From contig NZ_ML974132.1 in the NCBI RefSeq assembly GCF_004143485.2, positions 311,034 to 365,562 on the forward strand: DNA of 54,529 nucleotides, written 5' to 3'. Positions 24,062 to 32,415 of this stretch are shown here, in pieces; position 1 is the first letter of the stretch, and every line of letters begins with the position of its first letter. The notes under the pieces are model-generated. The model was not told where the DNA came from and did no database searches. It saw only the letters and a program-made list of their open reading frames with translations. The DNA is from Halorussus amylolyticus (GTDB taxonomy: Archaea > Halobacteriota > Halobacteria > Halobacteriales > Haladaptataceae). The translations under genes were made by a program, and so were the position numbers.

Positions 24062-25528
24062 TCAGGTGATGTACGACCCGACGGTTCTGACGTCGAGGAG
24101 TCCGAGCAGAATCGCCAGTGCCGCCCACACCGCGCCGCCGAGCAGGACGACGCCAGCCAGCGTGACGAACCCCGAAACGAACGCCGCCGACTGGACGACG
24201 ACTGCGCTCATCGCGCCCGTAATCCCGAGTATGAGGACGAAGTCTCGCGCGACCGTGCGAACCTCGATGGATATCTCGGTGTGCATGACGTACACGGTCG
24301 TCAGCGCGTAGGCAGTGTGGGTCACGGCCTTGGCTATCGCGGCCCCGACGACGCCGAGCGCGGGGACGAGGACGACGATGAGCGCGACGTTCGCGAGCGC
24401 GGTCGAACCCTTCGCTATCGACCGGGCGCGCGCTCGTCCGAGGAAGTCGAGCGCGTTCTCCGAGACCTCCTCGATGGCCTGCAGGCCCGCGACGAGTGCG
24501 AAAATCTGGAGCACGTCGGTCGCGGGCGCGTACTCGGGACCGAACACGATGGTTATCATCGGACGCGCGAGCAGAATTAGTCCCGCCGTCGCCGGAACGT
24601 ACAGCAGGAGCGTGTGGACCAGCGTGGACCGGTAGATGTCCGAAACGCGGTCGAGTTGGTCGGCCGCCTTCCGGTCGCCGAAGTACGGTCCGACCGAGAA
24701 GCCGAGCGCCGACGCGGGCGCTTGGAGCAGGTGGACCGCCTGCTTGCTGAGCGCGTAGTAGCCGACCGCGACCGGCGCGAGAAAGAACCCCACGAGCGCG
24801 GTGTCGAGCGTGTTGTCCACGACTTTCGCGCCGCGAGTGGCGAACAGCGGCACGCTGTACCGGAGCACGTCGGTTCGCGTCTCGGCGTCGAGGTCGCCGT
24901 CGGTGTCGAGGCCGCGGTAGACGCTCCGGTAGAACAGCACCACGCCGACGACCGCCGCGAGTCCGAACCCGACGATGTACCCGGCCATCGCACCGACCCC
25001 GCCGAACCCGAGGAGGACGAACACGACGACGAAGCCGAACCGACCCACGCCCTCCGACGCGTAGACGGCGGCGCTCCGGTCGATGCGCTTGAACCCCTGC
25101 AGGAGCTTCCGGAAGTAGCGATACAGCGCCCGGACGACGATGACCGCCGAACCCACGAGCAGGAGCGTCCCGAGTCCGGGGTCGTCGAACACCGACGCGA
25201 GCGGCGCGTGGAACACCGCTATCGCGAGCGCGACGACGGTCGAACTCACGAGGATGAACCGAAACGAGAAGCCCACGATGGGACCCAGACGCTCGGGATT
25301 GCTCTCGCCGTACTCCGCGATGTACGTCGCGGCTGAGTAGGGGACTCCGAGGTCTGCGAGTAGCTGTGCGCCGGTCAGAATCGACAGCGCGAGGAAGAAC
25401 AGCCCGTACACGCCGGGGTCGAGGGCTCGCGCGAGAAATAGTAGCGTGGCTCCCGACGTCCCGAAGTAGAGGATTCGGCCGACCATCTCCGCTCTGAACC
25501 CCTGTGCGATGTTGTCACCGATATCCAT
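24062..25528 (-). CDS. oligosaccharide flippase (Wzx/AglR-like)
   Basis: 488 residues with about 14 hydrophobic helices. It belongs to the MATE/MVF-type polysaccharide exporters. The N-terminus (MDIGDNIAQGFRAEMVGRIL, FLARALDPGVYGLFFLALS) and PLFATRGAKVVDNTLDTALVGFFL match archaeal Wzx/AglR proteins. These move lipid-linked oligosaccharides across the membrane. It is convergent with the lyase gene and divergent from the FemAB-like gene. Here it should export the glycan built by the 18005 operon. Confidence 0.88.
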   Translation of the reverse strand: MDIGDNIAQGFRAEMVGRILYFGTSGATLLFLARALDPGVYGLFFLALSILTGAQLLADLGVPYSAATYIAEYGESNPERLGPIVGFSFRFILVSSTVVALAIAVFHAPLASVFDDPGLGTLLLVGSAVIVVRALYRYFRKLLQGFKRIDRSAAVYASEGVGRFGFVVVFVLLGFGGVGAMAGYIVGFGLAAVVGVVLFYRSVYRGLDTDGDLDAETRTDVLRYSVPLFATRGAKVVDNTLDTALVGFFLAPVAVGYYALSKQAVHLLQAPASALGFSVGPYFGDRKAADQLDRVSDIYRSTLVHTLLLYVPATAGLILLARPMITIVFGPEYAPATDVLQIFALVAGLQAIEEVSENALDFLGRARARSIAKGSTALANVALIVVLVPALGVVGAAIAKAVTHTAYALTTVYVMHTEISIEVRTVARDFVLILGITGAMSAVVVQSAAFVSGFVTLAGVVLLGGAVWAALAILLGLLDVRTVGSYIT

Positions 25529-25962
25529 GTTGGTGCGAAATTTGCAGTCCGAACGCCCGGTCGTCGCGGGTCTCGTCAGTAGCCTGCGACTGGATGCCCA
25601 TTTGTTATTGAGCGTCTTTCCGCGAGTAACGGGTGGTTACGGGCTTCTCCGTGCGAACGGGTGGCGCACTCTGTACGCACAGGGCCCTTCCCTACGGAGG
25701 GTCGGAGCGCGCTCCGCACAGGCAGGAAGGCTCGCCCGCACGAGCGGGGCCCCGCTCGTGCGGGCGAAGCCGACCGTATCGCGCATTACTTTCCGGGCGG
25801 GACCTCGGGACCGTTCGATACGCGGCTCCTAACAAAGTACCCCGGTATCGGTAGTGGGGGTACCGTGATTCGAAGTACGAGAAACCCACTTGCCGATAGT
25901 TTCGTCGCCGCCCAGTACCGCAATTCGCTCGACTCGGTCGTCCCCTCGAACTCCCGATAGCG
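25529..25962. other. divergent intergenic region with long palindromes
   Basis: About 430 bases between divergent genes. It holds a 14-bp palindrome (25703-25716), a 36-bp perfect palindrome (25732-25767), duplicated CGGGTGG-containing words near 25630-25665 and an imperfect GTACCCC/GGGGTAC pair (about 25837-25866). No ORF in it looks real. The promoters of both flanking genes must lie here. Confidence 0.45.
25732..25767. repeat. perfect palindrome, 18-bp arms, no loop
   Basis: The complement of 25732-25749 is exactly 25750-25767, with centre GGGG|CCCC. A smaller 7+7 palindrome lies 16 nt to its left. It could extrude a cruciform or fold as a strong RNA hairpin. Confidence 0.9.
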
Positions 25963-27036
25963 ATGGCGGGAGAGATGCACACCGAGAGCCGACTCGCGGT
26001 CGAACTGTGCGAGGACCCGGATGCGTGGGACTCGTTCGTCGAGCGAAACGACGGCCCGGCGTACGCGACTTGGGGGTGGGGTGACGCGGTCGAATCGTAC
26101 GGCCACGACAGGTGGTATCTGGTGGCGCGCGACTCCGGGACCGACATCGTCGGCGCGCTCCCGCTGTTCCACGTCGAGAGCAGGCTGTTCGGCTCGAAGC
26201 TCCTGTCGCCAGCGTTCGCCGAGCGCGGGTCGGTCGTGGTCGGCGACAACCGCCGGGACGAAGCCGCGAATCTCCTCCTCGACCGCACGAAGGCGCTGGC
26301 CGACAGGCTCGATGTCGATTTCGTGAGTCTGCGAGGCTCGCAAGTCGAAGGTACCGACGACTACGTCGAGAAGAACAGATACGTGACGTTCCGAGTCTCG
26401 ACCGACCGGGACGCCGAATCGGTATGGGCCGACGTGAAAGACAGCCGCCAGCGCCAAATCGAGCAGGCCGACGACGACGAGTCGCTCACGTTCGGCGTCG
26501 GCGACTCGCTCGCCGACCTCCGGGAGTACTACGACCTCTACCTCGAATCCATGCGAGGTCACGGAACTCCCGCCCACTCGTTCGAGTTCTTCCGGATTCT
26601 CTGGAATCGACTCCACGACGCCGGAAACCTTCGGCTCAGCACGATTCACCGAAACGGCGAGCTGATAAACGGCATGATAGACCTCTCGCTCGGTTCGACG
26701 GTGTACCAGTGGGGGGTCGTCAGCGACTACGACCACCGCGACCTGAACGGCGGGAGCCTGCTCCTCTGGAAGTCGCTGGAGTGGGCCGCCGAGAGCGGCT
26801 TCGACGCCTACGAGTTCGGTCGCACTCGCGAGGGGTCGGGCGTCTACATGTTCAAAAAGAGCTTCGGCGGACAGAAGACGTGGTACGACGACCTTCACTA
26901 CTTCCCGGGCGGGTCGGCGAACCTCCCCGACCCCGACGACGACAAGTACGACCGCGCGAAGGAGGTGTGGCGGCGACTTCCGATTCCGGTGACCCGCGTG
27001 GTCGGGCCGCAGGTTCGGAAACGCATCGGGCTGTGA
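25963..27036 (+). CDS. FemAB/GNAT-like acyltransferase
   Basis: 357 residues with two tandem GNAT folds. The N-terminal part has WDSFVERNDGPAYATWGWGDAVE. The C-terminal part has GELINGMIDLSLGSTVYQWGV, LLLWKSLEWAAESGFDAYEFGRT and a GVYMFKKSFGG motif typical of the FemAB group linked to exopolysaccharide and PEP-CTERM loci. It probably transfers an acyl or aminoacyl group to a sugar. An in-frame ATG 12 nt downstream is an alternative start. It may be transcribed with the following methyltransferase (14-nt gap). Confidence 0.82.
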   Translation: MAGEMHTESRLAVELCEDPDAWDSFVERNDGPAYATWGWGDAVESYGHDRWYLVARDSGTDIVGALPLFHVESRLFGSKLLSPAFAERGSVVVGDNRRDEAANLLLDRTKALADRLDVDFVSLRGSQVEGTDDYVEKNRYVTFRVSTDRDAESVWADVKDSRQRQIEQADDDESLTFGVGDSLADLREYYDLYLESMRGHGTPAHSFEFFRILWNRLHDAGNLRLSTIHRNGELINGMIDLSLGSTVYQWGVVSDYDHRDLNGGSLLLWKSLEWAAESGFDAYEFGRTREGSGVYMFKKSFGGQKTWYDDLHYFPGGSANLPDPDDDKYDRAKEVWRRLPIPVTRVVGPQVRKRIGL

Positions 27037-27050
27037 ACTGACCCGAAATC

Positions 27051-27767
27051 ATGAAACTTGCCGACCTCGTCCCTATCGACCTCTCCTGCTTGGGCGCAGC
27101 CAGCTTGAGCCATCGAAAGCGAGAGACCCTCGAACTCCTCTCGGACAAGTCGTTCGACGCGGTCCTCGACGTCGGTTGCGGGGACGGCCAGTTGACGAAC
27201 ATGATTGCCGACGCGTGTAACGCGGCTCACGTATGCGGAATCGACATTTCCGAGGAGTTGGTTTTCCACGCCGCAGAGCGGGGTGTGTCTGCGGAGGTAG
27301 TGAATCTCAACGAAGACGAGTTCCCGTTCGCAGACGCGGAATTCGACCTCGTGTACTGCAGTGAAGTCGTCGATTATCTCTGGGACGTTGACCACTGCTT
27401 CTCCGAAATCAGACGGGTCCTACGAGACGGAGGGATATTCGTCGTGTCCACGCCCAATCTCGCGGCCTTCCACAATCGAGTCGCACTCGCGTTGGGAAAT
27501 CCACCGCTCCCCGTCCGGCGTTCAACCGACGTGTTGTCGGGCGAAGACGACCGGTCGCCCGTCTCGAATCGGAACACGCTGTTCACCGTTTCGACGCTCG
27601 AAGAGACGCTCGGAAATCACGCGTTCGACGTCGAAACAGTGGTCGGTTCCACCAGTTATCGGGAGAAGTACTCGCCGTTGGTCAAACTGGCCGACCGAAC
27701 GCTTGCCCACTTTCCCGCACTCAGTTATCGAATCATCGTCGTTGCACGGAAAACGGCTGAAAACTGA
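27051..27767 (+). CDS. class I SAM-dependent methyltransferase
   Basis: 238 residues. The SAM-binding motif VLDVGCGDGQL (motif I) lies near residue 42, followed by GIDISEEL, FPFADAEFDLVYC (motif IV) and RVLRDGGIFVVSTPN (motif V/VI). This fits the UbiE/Methyltransf_11 group. The substrate is probably a sugar or lipid of the glycan locus. Codon use seems a little less GC-rich than its neighbours, and a tRNA follows directly. Recent acquisition is therefore possible. Confidence 0.85.
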   Translation: MKLADLVPIDLSCLGAASLSHRKRETLELLSDKSFDAVLDVGCGDGQLTNMIADACNAAHVCGIDISEELVFHAAERGVSAEVVNLNEDEFPFADAEFDLVYCSEVVDYLWDVDHCFSEIRRVLRDGGIFVVSTPNLAAFHNRVALALGNPPLPVRRSTDVLSGEDDRSPVSNRNTLFTVSTLEETLGNHAFDVETVVGSTSYREKYSPLVKLADRTLAHFPALSYRIIVVARKTAEN

Positions 27768-27782
27768 CCTCTTGGGAAGAAG

Positions 27783-27857
27783 TGCTCCGTCAGGGATTCG
27801 AACCCTGGTCCTTGCCGTGAGAGGGCAAGATGATTGGCCGGACTACACCAACGGAGC
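27783..27857 (-). tRNA. tRNA-Glu (CTC)
   Basis: 75 nt. The acceptor GCTCCGT (27857-27851) pairs with ACGGAGC, and A73 is at 27783. The anticodon stem TTGCC/GGCAA encloses CTCTCAC, giving anticodon CTC (Glu). The T-arm (CCAGG TTCGAAT CCCTG, closing pair C-G) is regular. No intron is present and CCA is not encoded. Confidence 0.95.
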
Positions 27858-27887
27858 GTGTCTGCACTCATGCGTAGTCCGACGGAC

Positions 27888-27897
27888 TGTTTAACAG
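27888..27897 (-). promoter_or_regulatory. TATA-like box of tRNA-Glu
   Basis: CTGTTAAACA on the minus strand, about 31-40 nt before the tRNA 5' end. Confidence 0.4.
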
Positions 27898-27960
27898 TTG
27901 CGCTTTCCGACCGGAGTGTCCCGGTTTCGCATATCAACGGACTAATCGAATCGAAGGCGG

Positions 27961-29181
27961 CTACTCTTCGAGCGGCGACCCGGCGGCGTCGGGTTCGTGG
28001 CCTTCGAGGCTGATGATGTTCTCGCGGCCGACCCGGAGTTTGCTGATGTCGCCGTCCTCTTCCATCTCCGAGAGGAGCATGCTGACCTTCGATTTCGACC
28101 AGCCGGTCTCTTCCACGATGTTGACCTGCTTCATGCGGCCGCCGTTCTCGTCGAGGAGTTTCTTCACTCGCGCCTCGTCGGTCAGCAGCTCCTCGTCGCT
28201 GACCGACGGCGCTGGCGAACCGGTGTCGGCGCTCGCGGCGGCCGCCCCGCCGCTCCCGCCGCCGGGGTTGTTCTCGTTCCCGGTCAGCGAGCCGAAATCG
28301 CCCTGTCGCCACGCGAACGCGGCCGCGAGGCCGAGGAGGACGACCACGGCCGCGACGAACAGCATCAGCGGCGACCCGTCGTTCGACGTGGACTGACTCG
28401 CCGCTCCCGGTTGCGTGGTGTTGGTCGTCACGGTCGATTGGCCGCCGGTCTGCGTGGTCGTCTCCTCCGTCGTTTCCTGTATGGGTTTGAATTTCACGCG
28501 TGGCCGCTGGTCGGTGAAATCGCGCTCGCCTTGCCACGTCACGGATTCGCTGTTCTCCAGCGTGTCACCGGAGATTTCGCTCGTGTTCGGGTCGGCCGAT
28601 TCGAACGTGAGTCCCGGCCCGGTGTGGACGACCAGCGACTGATTCGGGCCGAGATACAGCCCGCCCTCGAACACGTCGCCGATGATAATCGTGTCGCCGT
28701 CGTTTTCGGAGGAGCCGAAGCCGGTCCACTGGAACGACATCTGGACGACGCCCCGATTCTCGTTGACCAGACCGCCGACCTCGGCTTGCTTCGAGAAGCT
28801 CTCGGCCTTCATGACGCGGTCGGTCGAGTTCTGTCCCACGCTCGTCAGTCGCTCGGCTTGGTCCTGGAAGTCGTCGTACAGCGCGGTCGAGTTGTTGTTG
28901 AACTCGGCGGCGAACTGCTCGAACTGCTCGCGCTCGGTATCGTTGAGCGTCCGCTGATACATGAACGTCCACTCCGCAGTGCCGTTTTCGTAGGCCGTGA
29001 TGTGGAACTCCACGGTATCGAAGTTCTCGGTGACGCCGAGCGTCTCCGTCTCTGCGGACGTGTTCTGCGCGGGCGGGGACGTGTCCTGCGCCGACGGAAT
29101 ACCCGGGGTAGCCGCCCCGGGTATCACTCCCACTCCGACGAGTAACACGATTACGAGGCCGACAGCCAGCCGCCGTCTCAT
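27961..29181 (-). CDS. membrane-anchored winged-helix regulator
   Basis: 406 residues from the ATG at 29181. The N-terminus is a signal peptide (RRRLAVGLVIVLLVGVGVIPG). A long extracellular domain follows (about 35-260; VEFHITAYENGTAEWTFMYQ), then a Thr/Ser-rich stalk, a membrane helix (about 285-303, LMLFVAAVVVLLGLAAAFA) and a cytoplasmic winged helix (about 340-395; KLLDENGGRMKQVNIVEETGWSKSKVSMLLSEM). This one-pass sensor-regulator layout is frequent in Halobacteria. It should link an outside signal to DNA binding at the membrane. Two TATA boxes and a duplicated leader precede it. Confidence 0.85.
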   Translation of the reverse strand: MRRRLAVGLVIVLLVGVGVIPGAATPGIPSAQDTSPPAQNTSAETETLGVTENFDTVEFHITAYENGTAEWTFMYQRTLNDTEREQFEQFAAEFNNNSTALYDDFQDQAERLTSVGQNSTDRVMKAESFSKQAEVGGLVNENRGVVQMSFQWTGFGSSENDGDTIIIGDVFEGGLYLGPNQSLVVHTGPGLTFESADPNTSEISGDTLENSESVTWQGERDFTDQRPRVKFKPIQETTEETTTQTGGQSTVTTNTTQPGAASQSTSNDGSPLMLFVAAVVVLLGLAAAFAWRQGDFGSLTGNENNPGGGSGGAAAASADTGSPAPSVSDEELLTDEARVKKLLDENGGRMKQVNIVEETGWSKSKVSMLLSEMEEDGDISKLRVGRENIISLEGHEPDAAGSPLEE

Positions 29182-29198
29182 GTACGTTATTCCTCCAT
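29182..29198 (-). promoter_or_regulatory. leader repeat copy A with GGAGG ribosome site
   Basis: The 17 bases ATGGAGGAATAACGTAC (minus strand) stand directly before the ATG at 29181. GGAGG is 10 nt from the start. The segment also reads as a three-codon ORF, Met-Glu-Glu-stop. A TATA-like element (29206-29213) precedes it. Confidence 0.6.
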
Positions 29199-29272
29199 CG
29201 TTGCGTATAGTATGTTCGTTGTTCGGGACCAATCGCGGTTCCCAAGGACCCCTCGATTGCCACCCGTTCGGC

Positions 29273-29289
29273 GTACGTTATTCCTCCAT
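29273..29289 (-). promoter_or_regulatory. leader repeat copy B
   Basis: An exact second copy of the 17-base leader, 91 bp upstream, behind its own TATA box (TATA at 29297-29304). Here it is followed by no start codon in the right position, so it resembles a duplicated promoter plus leader. Confidence 0.6.
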
Positions 29290-29323
29290 TGCCCGGTATA
29301 AAAGACCTTGTGACGTGGGACTG

Positions 29324-30478
29324 TCACCGAACAACGTTTCCAGCTACCATGACCTGTGCTGGCGATTGCCACGCCGACGCGTCGTCGCGGGGATTCCCGT
29401 CGAGCACCACGAGGTCGGCCCGATACCCCTCGACGACCCGTCCTACGTCGGACAGTCCCAGCAAATCCGCGGCGTTGACCGTCGCGGCCTCCAATGCCAT
29501 CTCGGGCGAGAGACCGTGTTCGACCATCAGTTCGACCTCCCCGGCCGCGTCCGCGAGGTGATTGAACGGGGTCCCGGCGTCGGTCCCCATCGCGATGGGA
29601 ACGCCAGCGTCGAGGGCGTAGTCGAACGCGTCGTCGAACGCGTCGGCGGCCTCCTCGGCTTTTCGCACCGCGAACTCCGGAATACCGCCTTCCGTTCCGG
29701 CGTCCACGATGCCGTGAAGCGCCTTCGCGGTCGGCACCCAGTAGGTGGCCCGCTCGGCCATCAATTCGGCGGCTTCGCGGTCCATGAAGGTGCCGTGTTC
29801 GACGCTCGAAATCCCCGCCTTCGTCGCGTTTTTGATTCCCGCCGCGCCGTGGGCGTGGGCCGCGGTCGGAACCCGTTTGGCGGAGGCGGCGTCCACGAGC
29901 GCCGCCAACTCCGCTTCGTCCAACTCGGGCGCGCCGGTCAGCGCGCCCTCGGTCAGGACGCCGCCGGTCGCCATGCACTTCACCACGTCAGCGCCGCGTT
30001 TCAGTTGCTCTCGGGCGGCTTTCTTCACCTCGGGGACGCCGTCTGCTTCCCTGCCGAACCAGTGGCCGTGCCCGCCGGTCATCACGACGTTTTCCCCGCA
30101 CGCGAGGACGCGCGGCCCTTCGACCACGCCCTGCTCGACTGCCTTTGCGGCGTCGAGCGCGACCGAACCCGACGCGCCGAGGTCTCGGACCGTCGTCACG
30201 CCAGCGTCGAGCGCGGCGTCGAGATTCGCGGCGACTCGATACGCCAACGTCGCGTCGGAATCGTCGCGGTTCGAACTCGGGTCCGGTCGGCCGTCCATCA
30301 TGAGGTGGACGTGCGAGTCCACGAGACCCGGCGCGACGAACTGTCCGGTCGCGTCGAGGTCGTCGTCGCCGTCGGGGACGTCGTCGCCGACCGCGACGAT
30401 TTCGCCCGCTTCGACGGCCACGTCTGCCTCGCGCGCGCCGTCCGCGTCTACCACCGTTCCGCCTCGGAGTACGAGCAT
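29324..30478 (-). CDS. amidohydrolase family protein (imidazolonepropionase/prolidase-like)
   Basis: 384 residues from the ATG at 30478. The metal-dependent TIM-barrel signs are the HxH of LVDSHVHLMMDG (about 58-69), the Lys in VVKCMATGG, His in AHAHGAAGIKNA, His in SSVEHGTFMD and the late Asp in MGTDAGTPFNH. The flanking beta-sandwich residues (GGTVVDADG, DLVVLDGNP) are also present. It resembles archaeal Xaa-Pro dipeptidase/imidazolonepropionase-like amidohydrolases. The substrate is not predictable. A TATA-like TACTTAGG lies about 28 nt upstream. Confidence 0.88.
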   Translation of the reverse strand: MLVLRGGTVVDADGAREADVAVEAGEIVAVGDDVPDGDDDLDATGQFVAPGLVDSHVHLMMDGRPDPSSNRDDSDATLAYRVAANLDAALDAGVTTVRDLGASGSVALDAAKAVEQGVVEGPRVLACGENVVMTGGHGHWFGREADGVPEVKKAAREQLKRGADVVKCMATGGVLTEGALTGAPELDEAELAALVDAASAKRVPTAAHAHGAAGIKNATKAGISSVEHGTFMDREAAELMAERATYWVPTAKALHGIVDAGTEGGIPEFAVRKAEEAADAFDDAFDYALDAGVPIAMGTDAGTPFNHLADAAGEVELMVEHGLSPEMALEAATVNAADLLGLSDVGRVVEGYRADLVVLDGNPRDDASAWQSPAQVMVAGNVVR

Positions 30479-30649
30479 GGTCTCGTGATTAGCGCCCCGG
30501 ACCCTAAGTATCGCGGTCGCGGAACTTCGGTGTTCAAGTGCTGATTCGACGACGCTCGACGGCCCACCCGGCACGACCTCGCACGAACGCGGGCGGTTTC
30601 ACCCGAACAGGCGGTGGGTTTATGTGAGGTCGAACGGTATCAGTTCCCA

Positions 30650-31249
30650 ATGTCTCGGATGCCGGACGACGGTGGAGACGCCGACGACCGGTCGGCGCTG
30701 GCCCCCGACGAACTCGACATCGAGAACGACGAGAACGTCGTCTCGCTCGACGAGGGCCGGTACGTTATCGGGACCGACGAGCGGCCCACGGTACCCGAGT
30801 CGGCCGAGGAGGCCGACGACGAAGGGACCGAGCGCGGCGATTCGTCGGCGAGGGAGTCGCCGACTCCCTCGCCGCCTGCCCCCGCGGACTCCGGCGCGGT
30901 CAAACAGCGGTTGGAGGAGGACTTAGAGGGTTCGAGCGCCCGGTACGGCTTCCACGTCTCCGCGAAGTCCGAGGACGCGGTGAGCCACCAGCAGATGTTC
31001 TCCGACGACGTCGGAACGGTCTTCGACAGCCTCCTGCGGTGGTACGCCCAGCAGTTGACGACCGAGATGCCCGCCGAGGACGTGCTCGGCATCCTTCTCA
31101 CCGAGTCGAACGTCCGGGTGCGCTACTCGCCGTCGTGTCTGCAGGCCATCCTCGAAGCGTACGACCTCGGCCCCGACGACACCATCGCCGACCTGTACGA
31201 GGCGGTCCGGGACGACCGCGGGATGGTGTTCCCGCCCGAGAACGTCTGA
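30650..31249 (+). CDS. haloarchaeal conserved protein beside the che operon (DUF7500-type)
   Basis: 199 residues. The first 40 carry a short conserved segment (DENVVSLDEGRYVIGT). A Ser/Pro/Glu-rich linker (about 45-85) contains a 13-bp inverted repeat. The C-terminal 110 residues (RYGFHVSAKSEDAVSHQQMFSDDVGTVFDSLLRWYAQQL..., RYSPSCLQAILEAYDLGPDDTIADL) form a compact helical domain. I recall it as DUF7500, from memory. Its place just before cheW suggests a motility or chemotaxis link, unproven. Confidence 0.75.
   Translation: MSRMPDDGGDADDRSALAPDELDIENDENVVSLDEGRYVIGTDERPTVPESAEEADDEGTERGDSSARESPTPSPPAPADSGAVKQRLEEDLEGSSARYGFHVSAKSEDAVSHQQMFSDDVGTVFDSLLRWYAQQLTTEMPAEDVLGILLTESNVRVRYSPSCLQAILEAYDLGPDDTIADLYEAVRDDRGMVFPPENV
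30846..30874. repeat. perfect inverted repeat, 13-bp arms, 3-nt loop
   Basis: Arms are 30846-30858 and 30862-30874 around GCC, in the disordered linker of the 30650 gene (SSARESPTPSPPA). Confidence 0.85.
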
Positions 31250-31400
31250 GAGTGACTGCTGTGGCTCTGTTACGAGCAGTGTCGTACACCATCGTTTCGT
31301 GGGCCAAAACTATCCCACCGGCTCTCTCCGCGATTATCATCTCCGAGAGCCGGGGGTGGGTTTTATGTCCTGGCGTTCGATGTTCGAAATAGAAAGTCAC

Positions 31401-31961
31401 ATGGAGGTACAGGAGTCGACCGAACCGACCGACGAACCCGGAGCGCCCCGCGCCGAGGAACCCGCGAAGGAGGACCTCGAAACCCGACAGGTCGTGGAGT
31501 TCCGACTCGGCGAGGACTACTGCGCAATCGATATCGGCGAAGTGGACAGCATCGTCGAAATAAAGAAAGTGACCCGCATCCCTCGAACGCCCGACTCCAT
31601 CGACGGCGTGATGGACCTCCGGGGCGAGACGACAGCTATCATCGACCCTCGGACGTTCCTCGGGGTCGAGGGCGAGTCGCCCGACGCCGACGAGCAGAAT
31701 GTCCTCGTCCTCGACCGTCCCGACGACAAACAGAAAATCGGCATCCGCGTGGACGAGGTGCGCGAAGTCGCCACCTACACCGAGGACCGAATCGACACCG
31801 ACGACGACCTCTCGAATCTCGACACGCAGGGGATTTCCGAGCGCGTCTCGCGGGGCATCATCCGGAAGTCCAACGGTGGCGAGGACGACGCCGCCGACGG
31901 AGACGACCTCAACCTCGTCGTGTGGGTCGATATCGACGCGGTCATCGGACAGTTAAAATGA
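31401..31961 (+). CDS. cheW: chemotaxis coupling protein CheW
   Basis: 186 residues from the ATG at 31401, after a TATA-like GTTTTATG at 31360. It couples transducers (Htr/MCP) to CheA. After an acidic 25-residue lead the CheW/SH3-like domain shows VEFRLGEDYCAIDIGEVDSIVEIKKVTRIPRTP and GVMDLRGETTAIIDPRTFLG. The insertion DGEDDAADGDD near the end is a halophile-type acidic loop. First gene of the che block. cheY has its own promoter. Confidence 0.93.
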   Translation: MEVQESTEPTDEPGAPRAEEPAKEDLETRQVVEFRLGEDYCAIDIGEVDSIVEIKKVTRIPRTPDSIDGVMDLRGETTAIIDPRTFLGVEGESPDADEQNVLVLDRPDDKQKIGIRVDEVREVATYTEDRIDTDDDLSNLDTQGISERVSRGIIRKSNGGEDDAADGDDLNLVVWVDIDAVIGQLK

Positions 31962-32010
31962 GTTGTGCTTTCGAGCGACCGAACATCAGTGATGATAATC
32001 GCGTGCGAGC

Positions 32011-32018
32011 ATTTATTT
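32011..32018 (+). promoter_or_regulatory. TATA box ahead of cheY
   Basis: ATTTATTT lies about 38 nt before the cheY ATG. The cheY-cheB-cheA-cheC-cheD-cheR run can therefore start here, apart from cheW. Confidence 0.5.
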
Positions 32019-32052
32019 CGCCCCACTTTCAATCCCCCGGTAGGTGACTATC

Positions 32053-32415
32053 ATGGCAAACGACGTACTCATCGTTGACGACTCGGACTTTATGCGGAAT
32101 CTGCTCCGGGAGATACTCGAAGAGGAGTTCGAAATCGCTGGCGAGGCCGAAAACGGGGTCGAAGCGGTCGAACTGTACGAGAAGAACGCGCCCGACCTCG
32201 TGATGATGGACATCGTGATGCCCATCCGCGACGGCATCGAGGCGACGACCGAAATAAAGGACGCCGACCCCGGCGCGAACATCATCATGTGTACCAGTAT
32301 CGGGCAGGAGGAGAAGATGAAGGCGGCCATCAAGGCGGGTGCCGACGGCTACATCACCAAACCGTTCCAGAAACCCAGCGTGATGGACGCCATCGACGAC
32401 GTTATCTCAGCATGA
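32053..32415 (+). CDS. cheY: chemotaxis response regulator CheY
   Basis: 120 residues, a single receiver domain. Phosphoacceptor Asp53 (MMDIVMP), acidic pocket Asp9-Asp10, the Thr switch (MCTSIG) and Lys (YITKPF) are all in place. Phospho-CheY acts on the archaellum motor through CheF adaptors (present at 45787) instead of the bacterial FliM. The ATGA overlap with cheB shows coupled translation. Confidence 0.95.
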   Translation: MANDVLIVDDSDFMRNLLREILEEEFEIAGEAENGVEAVELYEKNAPDLVMMDIVMPIRDGIEATTEIKDADPGANIIMCTSIGQEEKMKAAIKAGADGYITKPFQKPSVMDAIDDVISA

